Below, piece by piece: positions 1-8,067 of a stretch of DNA of 64,000 bases (within the stretch, counting starts at the first letter, position 1; each line of letters begins with the position of its first letter). A model generated the notes under the pieces. That model saw only the letters and a list, made by a program, of their open reading frames with translations. It was not told the origin of the DNA and made no database searches. This DNA is from Pararoseomonas baculiformis (GTDB lineage: Bacteria > Pseudomonadota > Alphaproteobacteria > Acetobacterales > Acetobacteraceae): NCBI RefSeq assembly GCF_017813395.1, contig NZ_JAGIZB010000013.1:62001-126000 (forward strand), read 5' to 3'. A program made the position numbers and the translations under genes.

Positions 1-956
1 AGGTCCTTGATCTTCTCCCGCATCCGGAAGGCCAGGTCGATCAGCGCCTGGGACTGATACTCGGCAGAATGCTCCTTGGTGTAGCTGTCGAGGATGGCGC
101 GCTTGCCCTCCCCCGCGCCGGGCAGCGGCACCTGGTAGTATACGGGCTCATAGACATCGCCCTGGTAGCGCTGGGTGCGGCCGGCCAGCACCCAGGCGAT
201 GACGGAATCCTCGCCCTCGTAGATCGGGCTCGGCGCACCCTCGCCGCGCATGGCGCGGTCCGCGGCTTCGACAGCCAGCTTGCCCGCATGGGCCGGGGCG
301 AAGGCCTTCCAGGAGGAGATCTCGCCCTTGCGGCTCTGGCGGAAGGTGATGCTCACATGCAGCGCCTGCTGCACGGCCTGGTAGATCGTCGCCTGGTCCA
401 GCCCGAGCAGCGTGCCGATGCCCGCCGCGGCGGCGGGGCAGAGATGGGCGATATGGTCCACCTTGTGCTCATGCAGGCAGATGGCGCGCACCAGGTCGAT
501 ATGGATCTCATAGCCGGTCGCCAGGCCGCGCAGGAGGTCCGCGCCGCTCTTTCCCATGGTCTGCGCCACGGCGAGGATGGGCGGGATGTTGTCGCCGGGG
601 TGGGAATAGTCGGCCGCCAGGAAGGTGTCGTGCATGTCCAGTTCGCGCACCGCGGTGCCATTCGCCCATGCCGCCCATTCCGGCGAGAAGCGCTTCGCGG
701 GATCAAGGCCGAACACCGTCGCGCCGCCCTGGCGCGCATGGCCCATGGCCATCTGCCGTGCGGAGGTCGGGGCGGAGCGGTTGATGGCCGCGATGGCCAC
801 GGCAGCATTGTCGATGATCCGGTTGATGATCATCGCCTCGGTGTCCCCGGGCACCGCGACCGGATCGGCGGCGACGCCCGCGATCTTCCAGGCAAGCTGG
901 TCCTCGCGCTTCAGCAGGGCCTTGGACGGATAGACCTTCACGTCGTGCAGCTGCAC
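1..956 (-). CDS. MmgE/PrpD family dehydratase (2-methylcitrate dehydratase-like), 3' end outside window
   Basis: About 318 codons are visible; the gene runs off the left edge, so the C-terminus is missing. The family contains 2-methylcitrate dehydratase (methylcitrate cycle) and related hydro-lyases. The sequence holds the family's N-terminal helical domain, with the PrpD-like stretch [20 protein letters not shown] near residues 110-130 followed by [17 protein letters not shown] chose the GTG at 956 because an AGGGGAG ribosome site lies eight bases before it; no ATG fits. It is transcribed divergently from the LysR gene 104 bp away, so that regulator probably controls it. Whether the substrate is 2-methylcitrate or another hydroxy acid cannot be told, since no prpB or prpC is in view. 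Confidence 0.85.
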   Translation of the reverse strand, partial: MQLHDVKVYPSKALLKREDQLAWKIAGVAADPVAVPGDTEAMIINRIIDNAAVAIAAINRSAPTSARQMAMGHARQGGATVFGLDPAKRFSPEWAAWANGTAVRELDMHDTFLAADYSHPGDNIPPILAVAQTMGKSGADLLRGLATGYEIHIDLVRAICLHEHKVDHIAHLCPAAAAGIGTLLGLDQATIYQAVQQALHVSITFRQSRKGEISSWKAFAPAHAGKLAVEAADRAMRGEGAPSPIYEGEDSVIAWVLAGRTQRYQGDVYEPVYYQVPLPGAGEGKRAILDSYTKEHSAEYQSQALIDLAFRMREKIKD

Positions 957-1060
957 CGGCGTACTCCCCTCTACTCTTTTGGGACCGCGGTTCTGCACCC
1001 GGAGAAGCTGATCGTCCAATCCGATTGACGGCGCCGCGTGATAGCGTTTCCGTATCGCGC

Positions 1061-2002
1061 ATGGATTTCCGCCTCGTGCGCCGGCTCGGCCATTTCCTCG
1101 CTGTCGCGGAGGAAGGGCATTTCGGGCGCGCCGCCGCCCGGCTCGGCCTCTCGCAGCCACCGCTCACGGCGCAGATCCAGGCGCTGGAGAAGGAGCTGGG
1201 CGTGCGGCTGCTGGAACGCGGCGGTCGTGGCACCCGCCCCACCCGCGCCGGGGAGGCGCTGCTGCCGCTGGCGCGCCGCCTGGCGGAGGACGCCGGCGCG
1301 CTGGAGGCACTGGCGCGCGAGCTGCGGGCCGGGCGGCATGCGCCGGTTGCCATCGCCTGCGTCACCTCGGCCCTGTTCGACGAGCTGCCGCCGCTGGTGC
1401 GGGCCATCTCCGCGGCCCGCCCGGAGGCCGCCGTCTCCGTGCGGGAGATGGACACGGCGGATGCGCTGGAGGCGCTCCGGCGCGGGGAGGTGGATATCGC
1501 CCTGCTGCGGGACGACCGGGCACGCCCGCCGATCCGCATCCGCCCGCTCGGGCAGGATCACCTTCTCGTCGCGCTGCCCGAGGGACATGCGCTGCTCGCC
1601 GCGCCGGATCCCCTGCCCCTCGCCCTCCTCGCCGATGAGCCGATGCTTCTGCTGCCGCGCGCCATCTCGCCCGCCTACGCCGATGCCATGGTGGCCGCAT
1701 GCCGCGATGCCGGATTCGCGCCGCGCGCGATGCGGGAGGTGGGCTCGGCCATGGCGCAGCTCGGCTTCGTCGCCGCCGGGCTGGGCGTCGCCCTCGTCTC
1801 CTCGGGCATGGCGCGGCTGCGCCCACCCGGAGTCGCCTTTCGTGCCCTCGCCGGCCCCATTCGCGCCGTCGGCGTCGCCCTTGCCTGGAATGCGGAGCGC
1901 GAGGGAGAGGCGGCGTCCCTCGCGCTCTCCCTGCTGGACGAACTCTTCCCGGCCTCCGCCGCGAGCCCGGGCGGGATACCCGCGCCGGGCGATCTGCCCT
2001 AA
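1061..2002 (+). CDS. LysR family transcriptional regulator
   Basis: A 313-residue protein of normal LysR length. Residues 1-60 form the winged helix-turn-helix (starting [19 protein letters not shown], then [13 protein letters not shown]), and the rest is a periplasmic-binding-protein-like effector domain. A TTG at 1025 would extend it by 12 residues, but the ATG at 1061 gives the standard LysR N-terminus. It diverges from the MmgE/PrpD gene. The shared spacer contains TTCT (991-994) and AGAA (1003-1006) around eight bases, a loose T-N11-A type site. Regulation of the dehydratase and perhaps of the downstream hydantoinase gene (36 bp away, same strand) is inferred from position only. Confidence 0.92.
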   Translation: MDFRLVRRLGHFLAVAEEGHFGRAAARLGLSQPPLTAQIQALEKELGVRLLERGGRGTRPTRAGEALLPLARRLAEDAGALEALARELRAGRHAPVAIACVTSALFDELPPLVRAISAARPEAAVSVREMDTADALEALRRGEVDIALLRDDRARPPIRIRPLGQDHLLVALPEGHALLAAPDPLPLALLADEPMLLLPRAISPAYADAMVAACRDAGFAPRAMREVGSAMAQLGFVAAGLGVALVSSGMARLRPPGVAFRALAGPIRAVGVALAWNAEREGEAASLALSLLDELFPASAASPGGIPAPGDLP

Positions 2003-2037
2003 CCTCCGCCCCCTCTCAGCACAGCCTGGAACCTCGC

Positions 2038-3420
2038 ATGAGCCAGCCCTATGACCGCGTCATCCTTGGTGACCTCGTCCTGCCGGACGGCGTGCTGGAA
2101 GGCGGCTATGTCGCCCTGCGTGGAGAGACGATCGCGGCCATCGGCCAGGGCGCGCCGCCGCCGTCCAACGCCACCGAGGACCATTCGGGCCGGCTGATCT
2201 TCCCGGGCCTGGTGGACGGGCACATGCACACCTCGAGTTCCATCGGCTGGCCCGGCATCGAGGGCGCGACGACCTCGGCGGCCGCTGGCGGCGTGACGAC
2301 CTGCGTGGACATGCCCTACGACATTCCCCTGCCCGTCACGGACGCTGCGATCCTGAAGGAAAAGGTGGAGTGGCTCCACAAGCTGGCCCATGTGGATGTC
2401 GCGCTCTACGGTACCATCAGGAAGGATGGCGGCGTGGATGCCATCGCCGAGCTGGCCGAAGCCGGCGCCTGCTCCTTCAAGTTCTCCACCTATGAGTATG
2501 ACGCGGTGCGCTTCCCCCGGATCGACCCGGGGCTGATGCGCGAGGCCTTCGCCGAGATCGCGAAGACCAACCTCATGGTCGCCGTGCATAACGAGGACCA
2601 GGAACTGGTGATGAAGCTGACGGCGGAGGCGAAGGCCGCCGGACACACCGACCCGATCTGGCATTGCCGCACCCGCCCGCCCCTGGCCGAGAACCTGGCG
2701 AACCTGGCCATCTTCGAGATCGGGCTGGAGACGGGGGCGCATGTGCACATCGCCCATTCCTCCCTGGCGCGCGGCTTTGACATCGCCGAGGACTTCCGCG
2801 CCGCCGGCGCCCGCTCCTCGGGCGAGGCATGCCTGCACTACTTCTGCATGACCGAGGAGGACATCATCCGCCTCGAGGGCTTCGGCAAGTGCAACCCGCC
2901 CTTCCGCACCCAGGACGAGGTGGAGCGGATGTGGGCCTCCCTCCTCCTGGGCAAGGTCGCCTACATCTCCACGGACCACGCGCCCTGGCAGCGGGAGCGC
3001 AAGATCTACAAGGGTGACATCTTCGCCCTCGGCGCCGGGCTGACCGGCATGCAGAGCTTCGCGCCGGTCATGTTCACCTTGCTGGAGGAGCGCGGCCTGC
3101 CGCTCACCCTCATGGCGAAGTACTGCGCCGAGGAGCCCGCGCGCTATCACGGGCTGGACCCGAAGAAGGGCAGCATCGCCCTGGGATCGGACGCCGATCT
3201 CTGCGTCATCGAGCGCGGCGACTTCACCTTCGACCAGGCGAAGATCATCGACCGGCCGGAATTCCAGCATTCCGCCTATCACGGCCGCGCGCTGCGCGGG
3301 CGCGTGGCGGCCACCTATCTGCGTGGCGAGAGGATCTGGGACGGCGAGAAGGTGCTGGCCCGCCCGGGTCAGGGCCGCTTCGTGCCCCGCCAGCACAGCC
3401 GGCCCGTCGAACTCGGATGA
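2038..3420 (+). CDS. Amidohydrolase of the hydantoinase/dihydropyrimidinase/allantoinase family
   Basis: A 460-residue cyclic amidohydrolase, expected to open a five- or six-membered imide ring such as a 5-substituted hydantoin. Binuclear-metal residues are visible: HMH at 62-64, the probable carboxylated lysine K148 (ACSFKFS), H184 (AVHNED), H237/H240 (HIAHS) and the catalytic aspartate D313 (STDHAPW). The usual length for the family is 440-490. The next enzyme gene on this strand is an N-carbamoyl-D-amino acid hydrolase and a hydantoin-type racemase lies further on, which favours D-hydantoinase over dihydroorotase or allantoinase. Substrate is inferred from context. Its stop overlaps the ATG of a small membrane protein. 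Confidence 0.85.
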   Translation: MSQPYDRVILGDLVLPDGVLEGGYVALRGETIAAIGQGAPPPSNATEDHSGRLIFPGLVDGHMHTSSSIGWPGIEGATTSAAAGGVTTCVDMPYDIPLPVTDAAILKEKVEWLHKLAHVDVALYGTIRKDGGVDAIAELAEAGACSFKFSTYEYDAVRFPRIDPGLMREAFAEIAKTNLMVAVHNEDQELVMKLTAEAKAAGHTDPIWHCRTRPPLAENLANLAIFEIGLETGAHVHIAHSSLARGFDIAEDFRAAGARSSGEACLHYFCMTEEDIIRLEGFGKCNPPFRTQDEVERMWASLLLGKVAYISTDHAPWQRERKIYKGDIFALGAGLTGMQSFAPVMFTLLEERGLPLTLMAKYCAEEPARYHGLDPKKGSIALGSDADLCVIERGDFTFDQAKIIDRPEFQHSAYHGRALRGRVAATYLRGERIWDGEKVLARPGQGRFVPRQHSRPVELG

Positions 3421-3596
3421 GGAATCGCCCACCGCCATCGCCCGTTGTCCTGGCCGGGCTGATCATCCTTCTGGGGGTCGGCCTTTTCATCGCCTTCGGA
3501 CTGAACATGGGGGGGCTCGGCATGGCGCATATGCTGGCCGGCCTCATCGTCGCGGTGGTGGGCGGGCTCTTCGCCTTCATGGGAGGCCGCCGGTGA
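3417..3596 (+). CDS. Small two-helix membrane protein, unknown function
   Basis: A 59-residue protein that starts inside the hydantoinase stop codon (ATGA) and whose own stop overlaps the next gene (GTGA). It has a short proline-rich cytoplasmic start (MRNRPPPSP), then two hydrophobic segments, about residues 9-29 and 38-55, ending in GRR. I do not recognise a family. The double overlap means it is translationally coupled to both neighbours, so it is very likely real. A role as accessory to uptake or membrane anchoring is only a guess. Confidence 0.7.
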   Translation: MRNRPPPSPVVLAGLIILLGVGLFIAFGLNMGGLGMAHMLAGLIVAVVGGLFAFMGGRR

Positions 3597-3877
3597 ACCG
3601 GCCATTGATCATCGCCGTGATGGCGGCGCTGCTGGGCTTCGCCTTCTGGACCTGGCTCACCGGCCCCGGCACCTCTGTGCCCAATGCGTTTCTAGCGCTG
3701 CTCTGCGGCATCCTCTTCGGGCGCGCGGGATGGTGGATCGCCGCGCGCGGCATGGCGGAGGAGGATGCGCCGACTCCGGAGGCAGGCCCGCCGCCTCCGC
3801 CGCCTCGCCCCATCGGCCGGCGCTCGCCGCCGCCGGTGGATGCGGAACCCTGGCGCAAGCCCGAGGGCAAGGAGTGA
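3593..3877 (+). CDS. Small membrane protein with proline-rich tail, unknown function
   Basis: A 94-residue protein starting at a GTG that overlaps the preceding stop by four bases. Two hydrophobic segments (about residues 5-22 and 31-50) are followed by a soluble tail rich in proline and charge (GPPPPPPRPIGRRSPPP). No family is recognised. It ends the hydantoinase transcript: the next gene has its own promoter-like region 110 bp downstream. Confidence 0.7.
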   Translation: MNRPLIIAVMAALLGFAFWTWLTGPGTSVPNAFLALLCGILFGRAGWWIAARGMAEEDAPTPEAGPPPPPPRPIGRRSPPPVDAEPWRKPEGKE

Positions 3878-3978
3878 CGAGCGGCAGGCACGCCCTTCGC
3901 CGTCCCGGCCCGCGTCGAATGGCGATGGCCGCGACCGGCGCAACCAGTCGAACGACCGTTCCGGGCTGTTCCGGCGAT

Positions 3979-3997
3979 CGCACATATATAATGTGCG
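3979..3997. promoter_or_regulatory. Palindrome over a consensus -10 box upstream of the carbamoylase gene
   Basis: CGCACAT (3979-3985) and ATGTGCG (3991-3997) form a perfect 7-bp inverted repeat around ATATA. A consensus TATAAT lies inside it at 3987-3992; no good -35 is visible 17 bp upstream. The AT-rich block stands out in this GC-rich sequence and lies 38 bp before the carbamoylase ATG. A dimeric repressor bound here would block the promoter. Which regulator acts is unknown. Confidence 0.6.
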
Positions 3998-4034
3998 CAG
4001 CGCCTTTCCCTCGGCATCATACAGGAACCATCGC

Positions 4035-5003
4035 ATGGCCCGCCGCCTGACCGTCGCCGCCGCCCAGCTCGGCCCAATCCAGAAGGCGGAGGGCCGCGAT
4101 GTCGCGGTCGGGCGCATGGTGCGGCTGATGGAGCGCGCGCATCAGCGCGGCGTGGAAGTGGTGGTCTTCCCTGAACTCGCGCTGACCACCTTCTTTCCGC
4201 GCTGGTACGAGGAGGATGTGGCGGCCGCCGACAACTGGTACGAATCCGCCCTCCCCTCCAACGAGACGGCGCCGCTCTTCGAGGCCGCGCGCAAATACGG
4301 CATCGCCTTCCATCTCGGCTATGCGGAGAAGACGCCGGAGGGGCGCCGCTTCAACACCGCCGTCTTCGTTCACCCTTCGGGTGAGATCGCGCTGAAGTAC
4401 CGGAAGGTGCACCTGCCCGGCCATGCGGAATACGATCCGAACCGCAAGGTCCAGCACCTGGAGAAGCGCTATTTCGAGGTGGGCGATCTCGGCTTCCCCG
4501 TGGTTCGCGCGCCGGTGGGCGGCGCGGGGCCGGTGAATGTCGGCATGCTCATCTGCAATGATCGCCGCTGGCCGGAGGCCTGGCGCGTGCTGGGCCTGCA
4601 AAGCGTGGAGCTGGTGATGCTCGGCTACAACACGCCCAGCCTGAACCAGGACAATCGCGGCTTCGAGGCGCATCACCTGCGCGTGCTGCACTCCCATCTC
4701 TCGATCCAGTCCGGCTGCTACCAGAACGCCACCTTCGCCGTCGCCACCGCGAAGGGCGGGGTGGAGGACGGCCATGAGCTGTTCGGCCATTCCATCATCG
4801 TGAACCCGCAGGGCGAGATCGTGGCCCAGGCGACCTCCTGGGACGATGAGCTGATCACAGCCGATTGCGACCTGGAGATGTGCCGCCTGGGCCGGGAGAC
4901 CATCTTCAACTTCGCGGCCCACCGGCGGGTCGAGGCCTATGGCCGGATCACCGGTCAGACCGGTGCGGAAGCTCCGGCGGAGTGGCACCCCGGCGCGGGC
5001 TGA
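4035..5003 (+). CDS. N-carbamoyl-D-amino acid hydrolase (nitrilase superfamily)
   Basis: A 322-residue enzyme that hydrolyses N-carbamoyl-D-amino acids to the D-amino acid, CO2 and ammonia. The nitrilase triad sits where it does in the Agrobacterium enzyme: E47 (VFPELALTTFFPRW), K124 (KYRKVHLPGH) and C174 (ICNDRRWPEAWRV). The stretches QHLEKRYFEVGDLGFPV and YNTP are also typical of D-carbamoylases, which separates it from N-carbamoylputrescine amidases. It acts on the product of the upstream hydantoinase. The ATG follows AGGAACC. A palindrome over a TATAAT box upstream suggests separate regulation. Confidence 0.92.
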   Translation: MARRLTVAAAQLGPIQKAEGRDVAVGRMVRLMERAHQRGVEVVVFPELALTTFFPRWYEEDVAAADNWYESALPSNETAPLFEAARKYGIAFHLGYAEKTPEGRRFNTAVFVHPSGEIALKYRKVHLPGHAEYDPNRKVQHLEKRYFEVGDLGFPVVRAPVGGAGPVNVGMLICNDRRWPEAWRVLGLQSVELVMLGYNTPSLNQDNRGFEAHHLRVLHSHLSIQSGCYQNATFAVATAKGGVEDGHELFGHSIIVNPQGEIVAQATSWDDELITADCDLEMCRLGRETIFNFAAHRRVEAYGRITGQTGAEAPAEWHPGAG

Positions 5004-5057
5004 ACCTTCCCACAACCCGGGAGCGCCACGGGGCGTTGTGGCGGTGGAGGTACCCCC

Positions 5058-5360
5058 ATGCGCCCTGTCGTCCTTGTTCTTTCCCTTCTCGCGGCTCCTG
5101 CCGCGCTGGTCCCTGCCATGGCCGCCAGCCCCGCGCAGCGTGAGGCGGCGCGCCAGGTTGAGCAGGACCAGCGCCAGGATCGCGTGGCGGATGTCGCCCG
5201 CGATCTCGAGACCGGTGGGGCCGGGACGCCGGCTCTGGTGGACGACATGAACCGCCAGCGCACGACCCTGACGCCGGACCGCGTGGTGCCGCGCGCCGTC
5301 GCGCCGAACGCGCCGGGCGCCACGAGCATCCCGCTGCTCAGCGACAACCCGCAGCGCTGA
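5058..5360 (+). CDS. Small exported protein, unknown function
   Basis: A 100-residue protein with an N-terminal signal peptide (MRPVVLVLSLLAAPAALV, probable cleavage after AMA at about residue 22). The mature part is polar and rich in Q, R and D, with no cysteine and no domain that I recognise. A GGAGG ribosome site lies seven bases before the ATG. It is the first of three consecutive small exported proteins (to 6232), each with a signal peptide and a charged helical mature part. Confidence 0.72.
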   Translation: MRPVVLVLSLLAAPAALVPAMAASPAQREAARQVEQDQRQDRVADVARDLETGGAGTPALVDDMNRQRTTLTPDRVVPRAVAPNAPGATSIPLLSDNPQR

Positions 5361-5464
5361 CGGCGCCGCGCTTCGGCCACGTGCCCGCCGCAACAGGGAC
5401 ACCGCCACGGCGTTTTGTGCAGGAAGACGGCTCTGCCCCGGAGCCGATCCCTCTGGAGAATGCC

Positions 5465-5914
5465 ATGCTGCGCCGAGGTCTGCTGTCCGCCACATTGGCC
5501 CTTGCCGCACTGGGTGCGGCGCCGGAAGCACGGGCGCAGGATGGCAGCCGCCAGCTTCTCGACGTGCTCCGGCAATTCACCGACAGCCCGGAAGACCAAC
5601 GCCGGCGGGCGGAGGAAGAGGAGCGCCGCCGCCGCGACGAGGCACGGCGCGACAGCGGGGAGGAACGCCGCTGGACCGATGAGCGAGAGCGTCGCCGCGC
5701 GGAAGATGACCGCCGGGCGGATGATCGCCGGCGCGACGACCGGGGCTATGACCGCCGCGACGAGCAGATGTCCCCGCGCGAGCGCGCCCGCTACGAGCGC
5801 GAGCGGGAGTCCCGACGGGACCGCGAGCTGGCCGAGCGGGACCGGCAGCTTCAGGAGCAGCAGCGGCGGATCGCGGAGGAGCGCCGCCGCCTGGATGAGC
5901 AGCGCCGCCGCTGA
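5465..5914 (+). CDS. Exported protein with a long charged (Arg/Glu/Asp) helix
   Basis: 149 residues. A signal peptide (to about residue 25, ARAQ) is followed by a short leader and then by about 100 residues made almost wholly of R, E, D and Q, ending in EERRRLDEQRRR. Such ER-rich runs form coiled coils or stable single alpha-helices. The frame stays open upstream to 5381, but the ATG at 5465 follows GGAGA and directly opens the signal peptide. It has no known domain. The composition means database matches will be low-complexity and unreliable. Confidence 0.68.
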   Translation: MLRRGLLSATLALAALGAAPEARAQDGSRQLLDVLRQFTDSPEDQRRRAEEEERRRRDEARRDSGEERRWTDERERRRAEDDRRADDRRRDDRGYDRRDEQMSPRERARYERERESRRDRELAERDRQLQEQQRRIAEERRRLDEQRRR

Positions 5915-5965
5915 GCGGCAACCTGGAGGGAGAGGCGCGCGTTTCGGTGGCAGGAGAACACTGAC

Positions 5966-6232
5966 ATGACACGCGGCCTTTTCGCCCTCGCCCTTGCGGC
6001 CTCTGTAGGCTTCGCCGTCCCGCAGGCGCAGGCGAATGATGGGATCTTCGGCAACATGCTGTCCCGCCTGGCGCGGGCCGATGCTCCAAAGGCCGATGCC
6101 GGCGCCGTGATCCAGGAGCGCGAGCGCCAGGCACGCGACATGCGGCGCGAGTACTGGCAGCGGGAGCGCGCCCGGCTGGCCGAGGCTCAGTTCACGCGGG
6201 AGGCTTCGAACCGCAGCATTGCCGTGCGCTGA
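5966..6232 (+). CDS. Small exported protein, unknown function
   Basis: 88 residues with a signal peptide (MTRGLFALALAASVGFAVPQ, cleavage after AQA near residue 23). The mature part contains IQERERQARDMRREYWQRER, a charged helix resembling in style the two exported proteins before it. AGGAGA precedes the ATG. A strong hairpin terminator follows 34 bp after the stop. The function is unknown. Confidence 0.7.
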   Translation: MTRGLFALALAASVGFAVPQAQANDGIFGNMLSRLARADAPKADAGAVIQERERQARDMRREYWQRERARLAEAQFTREASNRSIAVR

Positions 6233-6265
6233 ACCCGGTTCGGATGAGAAGAACGGCCCTGCCCT

Positions 6266-6284
6266 AAGCGGCCGGGCCGCTTTT
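6266..6284. terminator. Bidirectional hairpin between convergent genes
   Basis: AAGCGGCC (6266-6273) and GGCCGCTT (6275-6282) form an 8-bp inverted repeat followed by more T residues on the plus strand. It lies between the exported-protein gene (plus) and the racemase gene (minus), so it can end transcripts from both sides. Confidence 0.7.
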
Positions 6285-6287
6285 GGT

Positions 6288-6929
6288 TCAGGCGATGGCG
6301 AGCAGCGCCTGGGCGGCCGCGGCGGCGCAGGGCTCGATGACGGGGACGCCCAGTTCCTTTTCCAGGAAGGTCTGGTGGCCCGCCATACCGGCGCAGCCCA
6401 GCACCACGGCGCCGCTCCCCGCCTCCACCAGGCGCCGCCCCGCCCGCACCAGCGCGGCGCGGGGAGCTTCGGGATCGGTCAAGGCCGTCATGGGCAGGTT
6501 CAGTGCCTCCGTCCCTGCCATCCGCCCTTCGACGCCGAGGGAGAGAAGAACACGGCGTTGCCGGGCCTTGCTCGCTTCCACGAAGGCGATGACGCCGAAA
6601 CGGTCCGCACGGGCCATGGCCGCCAGCACGGCCGCACGGAAGGGCCCGAGCACCGGCCGGTCCGTCACCTCGCGCACGGCGTCGATGCCGGGATCGGAGA
6701 CGCAGGCGATCACATAGGCATCCGCGGCTTCGGCCTGGACAGCGGCGCAGAGCGGAAGGGCGACCGAGAACCAGTCCCGCCAGCTCGCGATCGCGGGCGG
6801 GCCCTCCTCCAGCGCGATGGTGTCGAACCGCGCGTGGCCTGGGCGGGCAAAGGGTGCGACAGCGGCAGCGATGCCGGCGGTGCAGGCGCGGTCCCTGTTC
6901 GGGTTGATGACGAGGATACGGCGTTCCAT
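6288..6929 (-). CDS. Asp/Glu/hydantoin racemase family protein
   Basis: A 213-residue cofactor-independent racemase. It opens with RRILVINPNRDRA and has the two cysteine motifs of the family: IACVSDPGIDAVRE (about residue 81) and VVLGCAGMAG (about residue 182). The spacing matches hydantoin racemases (HyuE/HyuA type), which interconvert D- and L-5-substituted hydantoins. With the hydantoinase and D-carbamoylase within 4 kb, this completes the set for total conversion of racemic hydantoins. An allantoin racemase is the main alternative. The start at 6929 is the ATG directly before the first beta strand; longer frames only add a low-complexity extension. Confidence 0.85.
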   Translation of the reverse strand: MERRILVINPNRDRACTAGIAAAVAPFARPGHARFDTIALEEGPPAIASWRDWFSVALPLCAAVQAEAADAYVIACVSDPGIDAVREVTDRPVLGPFRAAVLAAMARADRFGVIAFVEASKARQRRVLLSLGVEGRMAGTEALNLPMTALTDPEAPRAALVRAGRRLVEAGSGAVVLGCAGMAGHQTFLEKELGVPVIEPCAAAAAQALLAIA

Positions 6930-7074
6930 CTGGCGATGGTGGCGGCCGCCCGCGCGCCGGGCAAGGGCGGGCCCGGCCCTGCGGTGCTTGCCCAGGTCGG
7001 GGCACGGCCCCATATTGCATCGCAACAAAGCCTGGCGGGGCACGTTGATACCCCGTCCCGGGAGGACCGCTTCA

Positions 7075-7548
7075 ATGCCCACCCAGCAAGGCCAGCCCGA
7101 GGCCACGACCACCTGGCGCCCGGACTCCGCCCTCAAGGCCGAGGCTGTCGAGCAGCCCTCCATGCTGACCGCCATCCGCCGGGGCGTGGCCAATCGCTGC
7201 CCCGTTTGCGGCCAGGGACGGGTATTCAGTGGCTTTCTCACGGTGGCGCCGGAATGCGAGGTCTGCCATGCGCCGCTCGGCCTGCTGCGGGCCGACGATG
7301 CGCCGCCCTACATCGTCATCTTCATAGCCGGCCATATCCTCCTGCCGCCGATCTTCTGGATCGAACGGGCCTATGAGCCTCCGATGTGGCTGCACATGGT
7401 CGTGTGGCTGCCCCTTTTCGCCGTGGTCTGCACCCTTCTCCTTCGCCCGGTAAAGGGCGGGGTGGTCGGCTGGATGATGCGGCTCGGCTTCGCGGACCGG
7501 GACCACCCCAATCACGGCCAGATGCCGCCGCCCGGCCCGCAGTCATGA
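7075..7548 (+). CDS. DUF983 family membrane protein
   Basis: 157 residues. A cysteine pair CPVCGQG (near residues 42-45) and a second ECEVCHAPLG form a zinc-ribbon-like knuckle, followed by two transmembrane helices (about residues 78-95 and 103-121). This is the DUF983 layout, and the function is not established. GGGAGGACC precedes the ATG. The stop overlaps the start of the UPF0262 gene by four bases, so the pair is translationally coupled. Confidence 0.88.
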   Translation: MPTQQGQPEATTTWRPDSALKAEAVEQPSMLTAIRRGVANRCPVCGQGRVFSGFLTVAPECEVCHAPLGLLRADDAPPYIVIFIAGHILLPPIFWIERAYEPPMWLHMVVWLPLFAVVCTLLLRPVKGGVVGWMMRLGFADRDHPNHGQMPPPGPQS

Positions 7549-8048
7549 TGAGCGAGGCGCCCCTGGCCGAAACCGCCCTGTCTCTCTGCGACATCGTCCG
7601 GATCGAATTGCCGGAACAGGCGCCGCTTCCTTCTGCCTTCGCCGAGGCGGACCGGCAGCAGGCAGTGGCCGACCTTCTGGCCGGCAATCGCTTCGCCCCC
7701 GCCGGGCTGCCGCCCGGGCCCTATGTGCTGCACCTCGCGCTGCGGGAAGGCAGGCTTCTCCTCGATGTGCGCGATGCCGGGGATGCCCCCCTGCACGCCT
7801 ATCTCCTTGCCCTCGGCCCCTTCCGGCGGCTGATCAAGGACTACCAAATGGTGATTGACGGGCACGAGCAGGCCGTGACGGAGGGTGCCGCCGAAGCCCG
7901 GATCCAGGCCATCGACATGGGGCGGCGCGGATTGCACAACGAGGCCGCGGAACTGCTGCAGGAAAGGCTGCAGGGCCGGGTCACGCTCGATTTCGAGACG
8001 GCACGGCGCCTTTTCACCCTGGTCTGCGCCCTGCACCAACGGATCTGA
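7545..8048 (+). CDS. UPF0262 family protein
   Basis: 167 residues, matching UPF0262, a family largely restricted to alphaproteobacteria. The family core is visible in LGPFRRLIKDYQMVIDG, then IQAIDMGRRGLHNEAAELL, and the end DFETARRLFTLVCAL. Its biochemical role is unknown. The start (ATGATG) overlaps the DUF983 stop, and mtnA follows 19 bp later, suggesting one transcript. It is a good lineage marker. Confidence 0.92.
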   Translation: MMSEAPLAETALSLCDIVRIELPEQAPLPSAFAEADRQQAVADLLAGNRFAPAGLPPGPYVLHLALREGRLLLDVRDAGDAPLHAYLLALGPFRRLIKDYQMVIDGHEQAVTEGAAEARIQAIDMGRRGLHNEAAELLQERLQGRVTLDFETARRLFTLVCALHQRI

Positions 8049-8067
8049 CGCCCAGAGACCCTTTCCC

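Noticed and set aside
69-1028. Long open frame on the plus strand opposite the MmgE/PrpD gene
   Set aside because: It is an antisense shadow typical of GC-rich DNA. The minus-strand frame shows clear PrpD-family sequence; this one shows none.
1999-3438. Long open frame on the minus strand opposite the hydantoinase gene
   Set aside because: The plus frame has all metal-binding motifs of a cyclic amidohydrolase; the opposite frame has no recognisable domain.
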